The notes under the pieces: model-generated | What the model was told of the DNA's origin: nothing | The model's input: only the letters and a program-made list of their open reading frames with translations | Database searches by the model: none | NCBI GenBank assembly: GCA_964019695.1 | Contig: OZ026520.1 | Location: forward strand, 22,768,130-22,832,129 | Length of the DNA: 64,000 nt | Reading direction: 5' to 3' | From: Loripinus fragilis | Taxonomy: Eukaryota; Mollusca; Bivalvia; Lucinida; Lucinidae | Part shown: positions 9,638 through 20,500 of the stretch, in pieces | Position numbering within the stretch: position 1 is the stretch's first letter | How the letters are laid out: each line of letters starts with the position of its first letter | Translations under genes and position numbers: made by a program

Positions 9638-10731
9638 TTATAGAGTTGTTATATCATACACATCAAAGGTATCAAACATCGAAATCGCCGCGAGGCTCTT
9701 ATTATTTCACTCCAGTGATTTTGTATTTCAAATCTCAGTTTCATACATTCTGATAGATATCAATAGTTAAATAATTTTGCGTCAGTTCATAAGATTTCGG
9801 TAATAATCGCATATGCGAGCAGTCAATGCTCTCCCATACATAGTAGGAACATATATAAAGGCTCGTACAAACTATTAGGCCACCAGAACCGATGCGCGCG
9901 CATTTTGCGCGTAAACGATAAGTACCAGTAATCAATATCGTGAAGTGACTCTTTAAATTTCTTAAACACAGTTAGTGTAGCAAATTCATTTTCAACATGT
10001 TTAAGCCAAATTAAATAACCTTAAATAAAATCAATAAAACATGAGCACTCATGTTAGATCTTCTATATTATACGGGCTCCATTGCAAGAAAACATGATTT
10101 TAGTTACATGGGAAGAACAGAGATGCAGACTATCCTGTCCATCGCCACAAACCGATCATCGCCAAAAGTATTCGTTATGGGGAAAATACGAAATCTAACC
10201 TTTCTTAATGCAATATTTTAGCTAGTCGCTGAAGCTGAGTATGTTCTTTAAAACATAATCTGAATACAAGTTTCGCACGATGTGGCCCATTTCATAATTT
10301 GTGGTGGAAGTTCAAGGTTCTGACAAAGTATGTAAAAAAAAGCTGGATCACTGAGGCGATACTATTGAGTATACAGAACGTGGCTTTAATTAAACAAGAA
10401 ATATGAAGAGAAACTCATAAATGGCCCAGAACATGAAAAGGGTTTAAATCGCATCGGTGATCCGCCATGGCTCAGGCACGCATACACATCACTCAGCCTT
10501 GAAACAGTCTTCACTGGCCACAAAATATACTATGCACGTAGGTGAAGTCTTAGACACCAGCATACGATCAATACCCTAACTATATAGCTGTGCATGCATG
10601 CTTAATGAGTGACTAAATTACCTATCAAAATGTAGTGATAAATTGCTCCCTTTGAATCAGGATGAAGTTCAAATACAAGATTTTCCAGAAAACTGAATTG
10701 CTTACCTCGCCTTCTCTGATACTACACCCAG
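9638..10731. other. Repeat-poor AT-rich DNA
   Basis: No gene supported. A short family B end (AATAAAACATGAGCACTCATG) lies near 10030-10065. Confidence 0.4.
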
Positions 10732-10923
10732 AAATTACAAATGCCTCAACTACTACTCTGATAGAGGTTTTCAAATCAAAGTCAAGAACAGATAATATAT
10801 TTTCGTCCACTAAAGTGCTAGAAACAACTGCTCCTTTTTCAACAGTAGAGGTAACAGCTGGAACCTCCACATCTTTCACTACAAAGTCAGCGCTATCAAC
10901 AGTCAAGCAAAGAGTAATAAGAG
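10732..10923 (+). CDS. Possible Ser/Thr-rich exon upstream of the EGF receptor gene
   Basis: A 192-nt open segment flanked by a plausible acceptor (CTGATACTACACCCAG) and a strong donor (AGAG|GTGAGT). It is phase 1 on both sides, so it could splice in frame to the EGF exon at 17544, also phase 1. It encodes a mucin-like stretch rich in Ser and Thr (NASTTTLIE, TTAPFSTVEVTAGTSTS) that could be O-glycosylated. Its membership in the EGF gene is inferred only from strand, phase and order; 6.6 kb of repeats lie between. No signal peptide exon was found. Confidence 0.35.
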
Positions 10924-11000
10924 GTGAGTAAAATTACAACCACCGCAACTGATCAGATGTACGTTGATAGGTAACCACCAATTAGAAGAAAGTAATAATT

Positions 11001-11146
11001 GAGCCGCGACACGTGATTTCCAACAATGTGGCATTTTAACAAGTGTAGACTCAGAAGAACCTACGCAGCCTCCTTACTCTAAATGATGTTCAAGTCAGTA
11101 GCTTAACACTCATAGAATATTCAAGCGACTAGCAATGCTCTGATCC
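11001..11146 (+). mobile_element. MITE family A copy 3, truncated
   Basis: Begins GAGCCGCGACACGTGATTTCC and runs to the CGACTAGCAATGCTCTGATC core, then stops; the right half is missing. Confidence 0.65.
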
Positions 11147-11227
11147 CCTAAGTACGAATGTTCCTTATATCATTTTAAAGCTGTAAGCATGCTACATATG
11201 ATGCACAATATTGTCAAAAAGTAAGTT

Positions 11228-11560
11228 AGTATGATCAGGAAATACCACAATCACACACTGTAGACCAACGCATGACACCGTGAGGAAGAGTCACATAACA
11301 TTTATAGTAACAATACATCTGTAATACAATAAAAGCAAAGCAACCAGCTTTCTCTTCCTCTTCAAGATAATTGCCAAACTAGAATGAACACAATGTAATG
11401 CATAACAAATCAAAGACAAACACAGAACTCCCACAAACAATGGGAAGTACATTAAACAATAGACTGACAACAACAGAACCACCGCCTTAGAATGGACAGC
11501 AGCCTAAGCCACTGGGGGGCTTAAATGCATTAAACTAGCGCTAAATCTTCGACCGTGATT
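11228..11560 (-). mobile_element. Dispersed repeat family D, copy 1
   Basis: About 340 bp recurring throughout the window. Conserved blocks read, on its own strand, GGCTGCTGTCCATTCTAAGG, TGTTGTTGTCA, CCCATTGTTTGTGGGAGTTC and GAAATACC reversed near the end. It is probably a non-autonomous mobile element; no coding capacity is seen. Confidence 0.55.
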
Positions 11561-12167
11561 CTGTTGTTGTTAAAACACAAATTTGTTTAGCTTGCACGGA
11601 GACTTCCTAACTTGTAAACCTCACAGTGCAATTTATTTGTAAACATGCAGAGAGGTGTGTTAAGCGAAAAGGTTTCCACATAGTGTGTACAGCAACTCTG
11701 GATAAGCTCATGTTTTCACAGTTCTTAAATATTATATTATGAGAGTAAACCTTTGTCAAAAATATTGCAAAATAAAATATTACAAATATCCTACAAGAGC
11801 TTGGTAACAGCATATTTTGTTTTGTGTTCGAAACCAACAATGACAATTACCATTGGCAGGTTAGGTAATTGACATCTATAAACATATTCATCCAAATTTC
11901 AAGAACTTTAGAAAATATGTTTTGTGCCAAAAATATATGCAAAGCTTATCAAGCGAAATCCAGTTTGCATTAAAGCAAACAAAGAGACACTAAGAGGGGA
12001 AAGCTTACATCAATACACAATTGCCTCCATTTGGTTAAGGATGATTCGGAAATAACCAAGTGCTTAGTTCCTCTTTTTCGTGTTCTAAAACAGAGTGCAA
12101 ATACCATTTTAGGAAATATTATGTCTGCCACTCATTCCATATGTTAAAAAAAAAAGAATAAAAATGA
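11561..12167. other. AT-rich intergenic DNA
   Basis: No gene or recognisable repeat is seen. If the exon at 10732-10923 belongs to the EGF receptor, this stretch is intronic. Confidence 0.4.
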
Positions 12168-12510
12168 AAGCGTGGTAGCTTAGTGGTTAGGCACTTGCCT
12201 CTTGTGCTAGAGGTCCCAGGTTCGATTCCCGCTCGCGGCATGAAAAATTTCGGTGTCTGAACACGCTTTCTCTAGCGTCATTTGCAGGGATGACGCTAGA
12301 TAAGTGCATCGTCCTTCGGATCGGGACGTTAACTGGATGTCCCATGTGCAGGGAAAGTCACCCCCTGTGCAGGTTAAAGAACCCTACGGTAATTTCGGTA
12401 TGGTTACTTGTAGGCTTTCATCCTGCAACCCGGAGTGTACAAAGTACACCTGCCGATAATACTCGAAATAGGGTCTGGCAGTATATAGAGAAAGAAAAGA
12501 AAGAAAGAAA
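12168..12510 (+). mobile_element. tRNA-derived SINE with AAAG tail
   Basis: The head resembles a tRNA: an A-box-like GTGGTAGCTTAGTGGTTAGG at about 12172 and a B box GGTTCGATTCC at about 12220. An unrelated body follows (GACGCTAGATAAGTGCATCG...), ending in GAAAGAAAAGAAAGAAAGAAAG. A SINE rather than a tRNA gene: there is no proper acceptor stem closure and a 280-bp body is attached. Confidence 0.75.
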
Positions 12511-15500
12511 GATTTGAGTGGACAAATAATATACCAGAAGCTTGTGCGAACCTGACCCCACTCTGAACGCCATTTTTTATGCTACGTAATTGCCCATTAG
12601 CAGTATTAATTATATACCTTAGTTAACAAAGATCATGCGTCTATACATAATACTGTGCAAGCATGTGAGTCATATTAAGCAATCTTTCAAATTGAACAAA
12701 TCGTTTCTTACAATTTGTTTTATTAATGTTACCTTGCTTACTTGTACTTAAAGTTTAAGGTTCAATAGATAATATTTTGATAGATTGTTTAAACTATTGG
12801 ATATCAATTAAGCAAATAAGAATATGAATTTAACAAACCTTATTTTCTTAGACTACTGATCAAACTTAGCATTGTAATATCTTTTTATGCATGTTCTGTT
12901 GTATACGTTACTTGATTTACTTATATTCAAATATACTACTAAAAACAAGTTTTGCAACAGTTGTTAGCATGTATTTATTTTTTTATGTCGGCGGAAAAAA
13001 TGAAACAAATATACATTTAGAGGAACCCTTTTATTTGCTCACAAAGACCTGGAAGTATGGTAGATGTGTGTTTGGTCCAGCGGTTGCTGGATGAGCACAA
13101 AGAGAGTGACCCTCTAAATGTGATTTGAATAATTTTAGGTTTGATAACTATTGCATTTAGCTGATCATTATGATTGATAACATGCAACTGTTTGAGCTAA
13201 AATGATCCAGTATGTGAGAATTATGGGTATACAAGCTTAAATTTGGAAGATTGACAAATTCCCAAAATTGTTGTGTTTTGGTCAAAAATGACATTTTTCA
13301 ACAAGTTTAAAAGTGGTCACTTAGAACTTCGTTTCAGTGTATGAGCCTCTTAGTGCAGTTTACCAGTCTCTGATAAGTATACCTAGTAAAGAGGAACATC
13401 AAAATTGTTTCAAAAAAGTGGATTCAAAGATCGAAAAGGTTTAAGGGAAATATTTGGAAGGTAACTAGACAAAATGTTATTATTATGTTTTTAATTTTTA
13501 TTAGCGTTTCTCCTCGTATTTTTCATGACACACGACCTAAATGGCCTCTATGTCATGTTAAAATAGCCATCCTGTTATGTTTATTTCGATAAAAATAATT
13601 CAAAATTCTTCTTCACAAAAAATAAATGGTGCATTACCTTTTTATGGGTATTAAACATTAATATATGGACTTTATAAAGTTTGTCTAATCTTGACATTGT
13701 TAAAGCTTAGATAAAAGAGAAAGAAAATTTGTGACTCAGTGTCAGATGAACGATTCGGGAACTTCTGGTCCTCTGGTTAAATAACGTTTTCCACTGAACA
13801 GCAATAAAGTCATGTGATAATTTCTTTTACACGAGAAGACAGCTTCTTTACGTGAAAATTGGGAGAATATATGGGTCATTATCAAAAAAAGGAGGAATCC
13901 AGAAAGATTAAATCATAAAAAATAAGTATCAAGATTTTCAATGTTGCTACTGCAACATTTATATTAAACATACATGGGAGAACTAATATTGAAAATATGC
14001 GAAGTTTAACTCGAAGAATAATGAACAGTTATTAATTGTATGCCTCCTACTAAAGCCAAATTGTCAGTGCAGTCACAAACAAACTTCTCATCATTTAATC
14101 AGTCTCTGATGCAATGCTCATTATCTTAATGAGGTGATCTACAACACTTATCATAAGCCTTATAAGACTCGAGTTTTATGCAAGTTCGTTGTATTCTGTG
14201 TGAGAGAGAATTGTTTAAGTAAACTTACACGAAAAAATCGCATTTTCAAAGTGTGGCGTTTTTTATGTACAAAATTGTATAGATTTATATTTGAAATGAT
14301 TTCTGTCAAAAGTTTAGTATTTCATTATTGCATAGTCAGATATAAAAAGTAAGTACATTATAACGATGGACTCTACGTAATTTAAATTACACTTTAACGT
14401 GACTGCACTGACATGACTGTGACTGCAATGACACGTTTGTGACTGCACTGACATAATTTGCTCCACCTTGCGAAATAATAGAATTGAATAAAAGCATCGT
14501 TAATTTCGTAAAATAGCATGATACATAGTGGAAACTAAGATCAGTCGGTACATTTACGCAGTCTCAATGTTGCCATCGAGAATTATTTCCGTTTTCGGAA
14601 ATGGGCACTTTCCAGGACGTACGAGGGTCATTTGGAAAGTTGGTAGCATGGTCTTTCATTTCAGTACCTAGAATGTTTGGTTTCATTTTAAAGAGCTACC
14701 TTTTCTCTATGTTATGGCGCAAATTCCATGAGTATTGTAAATACATGTACTGAATTTCACTAGAAAAAGGTAAATTTCAGTGGGAAATATGACGTTTTAC
14801 CTTATGAAAAGAGTGCAGAATATTAACAATAGTTCGTGAAATTAGATATGTTTTACAATTTGGTAGGTCACAATCTGTAGTAATTATAAAATTGATGACT
14901 GAGTTGGATGTTTCATGTAACTGAATATCAGAATGACAATACCAAAACCGTTTAGAAAGCAAATAATGCGCTTCAGTAATTTTATTACTAAAATTGGCAT
15001 GTCACATTGCACATATTTTGAAAATATATAACCGACGGTAGATTAAAAATGCCATGTGTTGGTTGTATGTCAAACACGTTATTTTCACACTTTATGCTCT
15101 TTGTATTGAAACCAAAAGAAATTGTGTAAACCATTACAAAGGAAAGATAACTCTTAAAATCTTCCCATGGGACAGAATCAGTTGAGCTATGGGTTGATGT
15201 TCTGGTTCATTTCAGCTGAAAATAGTGAAAAACAAAAAAGTAAAAATACCTTGGGACTAGAAATCTAACAAATCATATGTCTGCTTCAATCCGCATTAAC
15301 ACAAATTGAAACGTAGCCGTGAAAATGTGCCCCTCATCCACAAACATGCCAATATATTCGTGACTGCACTGACAGTAGTGGAAATGACACTCAATTTTTG
15401 ACACACTTGTGTGACATAAAATCTGTAGGATGTAAATAAGCCGAAAAGTGATCCTATGTGTCCCCTCCAGGGGTCGTTGTAAACGAACCATTGTCATTTT

Positions 15501-16387
15501 TAAACTTTCAGGATAATGGGTTGCTCCACCCAAACCCCATTTTCTATAACTGCAACTGCACTGACAGGTTCTCAGGGGACAGACGTAAACACATGATATC
15601 GCTCTGAAAAGTTTTTAATTACTGGCATACGTTATGAAAATTACTTCTATACAATCAGATGTATTAACCTATTAAATAATGAACAACTACATACTTGTTT
15701 CTGTTACAATAAACGGTGATGGAAACAAATCACCCTCAAATTGGGACACTGTCAAATTCGGAGAAAGTGCAATTGCGTCAGCCATAGTTTTCAAACGACA
15801 TCGTCTAGAACCTGGCAAAGTATAGTATTATTGTGGCACATGCCGTAATTAAGTGTTATTGGCAAAAAGGCAACAGAGAGGAGGTCGAGGATGTGAGAAA
15901 ATCAGCAAGGACACAGATTCCTCAATTTTCTGATAATGACCCATATAATGGTCACGCCAAGAAATGCCGCTGCCTTTTCAATCATTCACCCACAAAAATT
16001 GAAGCGGGTGACTGCTAAAATTATCCTCGTGTCTCCCGTTTCGATACTTAGTGTAAACAGTATTTTATTCAAATATAAGTACATCATGATACAAACAATT
16101 TATATACACAAGACATTACATTTGAAGGGATACAGAAATAAGTCCCAGACGTGTTTAAATCTGTTTCCCGTTCGATACTTGTGGGTGAATGATCGGTGTA
16201 ATCATTATATGTTCAGTTCAAGTGTGATGTTAGGCACCGCCTGTACTGCTTAGTTTTGACAGACACTTATTTGTACAAGTTTACGAAAAGAAGAACTTAC
16301 CGTGTAAATCAAAGATGGCGCCATACTACGTGTTTGCAACATCCATGCTATGACGTAGGTTGTTACACCTTTGTTTGTTTTTTGTTT
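12511..16387. other. AT-rich DNA with scattered GACTGCACTGACA motifs
   Basis: No convincing gene. The motif GTGACTGCA(C/A)TGACA occurs three times at 14399-14456 and again near 15361 and 15550, with a reverse copy (GTCAGTGCAGTCACA) at about 14066. The rest shows no structure I can name. Confidence 0.4.
14397..14458. repeat. Three GTGACTGCACTGACA units
   Basis: Three imperfect direct copies of GTGACTGCACTGACA about 22 bases apart; further single copies within 1.3 kb. Confidence 0.55.
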
Positions 16388-16697
16388 GTTTAGTTGCTTT
16401 ACGTCCCAAGTCAACAGCTATGGTCATTGCGGGATGGTCGGTTCACCTAACCACACTTTTTCCTGGGCAGGCTTGAACAAGCGGTTAACCAGTAATTCGT
16501 GCACATACTTTCGCTTGTAACTGACAACAACCCTTCTTGAATAAATCAGCGGAAGGGAGCAGAATGATCGTAGAAATTATTTCATGATCAATCTCCACGA
16601 AAGTATGGGACAGGACCGGGATCGAACTCGCGACCCCTGGATATGCAGTCAGATACGCATCTGTAGCCAGACACGTTACCGACTGCGCTACGTGGCC
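16388..16697 (-). mobile_element. tRNA-derived SINE, family S2 copy 1
   Basis: On the minus strand: GTAGCGCAGTCGGTAACGTG (A box) and GCGAGTTCGATCCCGG (B box), then a body ending in GACGTAAAGCAAC and an A-rich tail. The same body is found at 63260-63582. Confidence 0.75.
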
Positions 16698-16764
16698 AGG
16701 TATTGTTACACCTGATAAAGGTCAACGTGAGCCATTCAATATGAAGGTATTGAAGTAGATATGA

Positions 16765-16975
16765 AATGGTTGTAGGGCACTGTGGCTCAGTCATTAGTGT
16801 TAGACAGAAGATCGATGGGGACTCATCGGGGTTACTGTATTGTGTCCTTGAACAAGACACGTACAGTATCCGCTTCTTAGTACTGGTTCAACCCAGGAAG
16901 ACAGGAATCATCCCGACATGACCAACAAATAGTTGAATCTGACATAAAGCATCAATGCAAAAAAACAACAAATAA
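16765..16975 (+). mobile_element. tRNA-derived SINE, family S3 copy 1 (degenerate)
   Basis: CACTGTGGCTCAGTCATTAGTG head, TCCTTGAACAAGACAC and TTAGTACTGGTTCAACCCAGGA body, then an A-rich tail. The same body is clearer at 31564-31765. Confidence 0.65.
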
Positions 16976-17267
16976 ACGCTTGGTATCTAAACCCACTGGT
17001 TAGCCACACATGGTGATTTACCCATAGCCTGGCCCACTTTTGTGGTAAATGTACATAGGGAAACAGAGTAGACCCAGATCAGACGCGAAAAACGTGGCGT
17101 CTGGTCAGGCTCTTCACTGTTTGCATAACATAATTTCAACTCAAAATGAAATAGAAATGAGAAAATGGGTATGTCACCCTTAGATTTGGAAACATACCTT
17201 CGATTGACAAGGATGAGAAATTCCATTCAGCATCCATTCTGGTAGTATTTACATGTGCTGGTTCATT

Positions 17268-17530
17268 GGATCATAATAATTTGGGCCTCGACGTGAGAAG
17301 ACCTGTCTTTGGGGTTTGCGAAAAACAAAGGCATAGACCAGCCTGAGCATCCTCGTAGTCTGATCAACGCCCTTGTTATTCGCGGTTTGGAAAGTATCGT
17401 ATTTAGACTTGCTACCAGCAAAAATTCAATTTTCTAGCTAGTCTCTGTACCTGAGGGTACTGGTTTGAGTTTCGCTTTATCGCAAAACCCCGAAGACAGG
17501 TTTTGTTGCGACGAGGCCGAAATATTGATT
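17268..17530. mobile_element. MITE family E copy next to EGF exon acceptor
   Basis: About 45-bp terminal inverted repeats: GGGCCTCGACGTGAGAAGACCTGTC at the left and the inverted GACAGGTTTTGTTGCGACGAGGCC at the right. The right end stops about 13 bases before the splice acceptor at 17542-17543, so the insertion supplies part of the intron end of the receptor gene. Confidence 0.7.
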
Positions 17531-17543
17531 ATATTTTCATTAG

Positions 17544-20500
17544 GTGCGAGCTGTGGCTGCCAGAATGGTGGACGGTGTATCACATCACGTGGTCAAAAAA
17601 CATGTTCTTGTCCAAGTCGTTATGGTGGCGATCGGTGTGAGATGGTATGTCCTCCACAATACACCGGTCATCAGTGTCAGACGTATGATCCATGCCTTTC
17701 ACATAACTGTCCACATACAGCAACCTGTATATTCCGTCTCAATAGAACAATATGTCGCTGTCCTAGAGGGTATCACTTAAACTCCGCTAAAACTAAGTGC
17801 ATTGATTTTGATGAATGTGCGATTAAAGATATCTACTGTAAACATGGCAATTGCTTGAATATACCAGGTGGATACAACTGTACGTGTCAACAAGGTTGGA
17901 CTGGTAGCAGGTGTAATGTTAATATAAATGAATGCCACAATCAACCTTGTAATAATGGTGGTACGTGCCACGACACACAAGGCTCTTTTACATGCACGTG
18001 TAATGATGGATTCATTGGCGGATTGTGTGAGATTAACGTGTGTCACTCAAATCCGTGTAAAAATGGAGGAATATGTTCTGGTTTGGCTCGTGGCTATGTA
18101 TGCTCTTGTCAGAGTGGTTTCAACGGAAGTACCTGTGAAACTGATATTAATGAATGTATAGTTAATCCATGTAATGGCCATGGTGTTTGTGTAAATACAA
18201 AGGGCTCCTATATGTGTAACTGTAGACATGGATATGCTGGAATAAACTGTGGTTTAGACTTATGTCAGCCAAATCCTTGTACAAATGGGGGTCAGTGTAG
18301 TGGTACTGAAACAGGTTTTGTGTGCGCATGTCCAGATGGATTAAGTGGCCGAGTATGCGATCATGATATTAACGAATGCAATCATCAACCTTGTAGCCAA
18401 CATGGTAGCTGCCAGAACACAATAGGGTCATATACTTGTAATTGTAATCCAGGATATACGGGTAGTACCTGCTCAATCAATATAAATGAGTGTTCATCTA
18501 GCCCTTGTCAACATAGCGGGACCTGTATTGATCAAGTGGGATCATATTCGTGTATCTGCATGACTGGATATACGGGTGACAACTGTGAAACTGATATTAA
18601 TGAATGTTCTTCTAACCCTTGCCAACATAGCGGGATCTGTATTGATCACGTGGGATCATATTCATGTACCTGCATGACTGGATATACGGGTGACAACTGT
18701 GAATCTGACATCAATGAATGTTCATCTAACCCTTGCCAACATATTGGGACCTGTATTGATCACGTGTCATCATATTCATGTACATGCATGACTGGATATA
18801 CGGGTGACAACTGTGAAACTGATATAAATGAGTGTTCATCTAGCCCTTGTCAACATAGCGGGACCTGTATTGATCAAGTGGGATCATATTCGTGTATCTG
18901 CATGACTGGATATACGGGTGACAACTGTGAAACTGATATTAATGAATGTTCTTCTAACCCTTGCCAACATAGCGGGATCTGTATTGATCACGTGGGATCA
19001 TATTCATGTACCTGCATGACTGGATATATGGGTGAAAACTGTGAAACTAATATCAATGAATGTTCATCTAACCCTTGCCAACATAGCGGGATCTGTATTG
19101 ATCACGTGGGATCATATTCATGTACCTGCATGACTGGATATACGGGTGACAACTGTGAAACTGATATCAATGAATGTTCTTCTAACCCTTGCCAACATAG
19201 CGGGATCTGTATTGATCACGTGGGATCATATTCATGTACCTGCATGACTGGATATATGGGTGAAAACTGTGAAACTAATATCAATGAATGTTCATCTAAC
19301 CCTTGCCAACATAGCGGGATCTGTATTGATCACGTGGGATCATATTCATGTACCTGCATGACTGGATATACGGGTGACAACTGTGAAACTGATATCAATG
19401 AATGTTCATCTAACCCTTGTCAACATAGCGGGACCTGTATTGATCACGTGTCATCATATTCTTGTAAATGCATGACTGGATATATGGGTGAAAACTGTGA
19501 AACTAATATCAATGAATGTTCATCTAACCCTTGCCAACATAGCGGGACCTGTATTGATCACGTGGGATCATATTCTTGTACATGCATGACTGGATATATG
19601 GGTGACAACTGTGAAACTGATATCAATGAATGTTCATCTAATCCTTGCCAACATAGCGGGACCTGTATTAATCACGTGGGATCATATTCTTGTAAATGCA
19701 TGACTGGACATATGGGTGACAACTGTGAAACTGATATAAATGAATGTTTATCTAATCCTTGCCAACATAGCGGGATCTGTATTGATCACGTGGGATCATA
19801 TTCATGTACCTGCATGACTGCATATACGGGTGACAACTGTGAAACTGATATCAATGAGTGTTCATCTAACCCTTGCCAACATAGCGGGACCTGTATTGAT
19901 CACGTGGGATCACATTCGTGTACATGCATGACTGGATATACGGGTGACAACTGTGAAACTGATATCAATGAATGTTCATCTAACCCTTGTCAACATAGTG
20001 GGACCTGTATTGATCACGTGGGATCATATTCTTGTAAATGCATGACTGGATATATGGGTGACAACTGTGAAACTGATATTAATGATTGTTTATCTAATCC
20101 TTGCCAACATATTGGGACCTGTATTGATCACGTGGGATCATATTCGTGTACCTGCATGACTGGATATACGGGTGACAACTGTGAAACTGACATCAATGAA
20201 TGTTCATCTAACCCTTGCCAACATAACGGGACCTGTATTGATCACGTGGGATCATATTCGTGTACATGCATGACTGGATATACGGGTCATAACTGTAAAA
20301 CTGATATCAATGAATGTTCATCTAACCCTTGCCAATATAGCGGGACCTGTATTGATCACGTGGGATCACATTCGTGTATATGCATGACTGGATATACGGG
20401 TGACAACTGTGAAACTGACATTAATGAATGTTCATCTAACCCTTGCCAACATAGCGGGACCTGTATTAATCACGTGGGATCATATTCTTGTAAATGCATG

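Noticed and set aside
12168..12250. tRNA gene
   Set aside because: A and B box are present but the acceptor stem does not close and a SINE body with an AAAG tail is attached.
17465..17543. Apparent start of the EGF protein at 17465
   Set aside because: The codon there is TTG, the segment is MITE terminal repeat, and a good splice acceptor at 17542-17543 gives the standard phase 1 EGF exon start.
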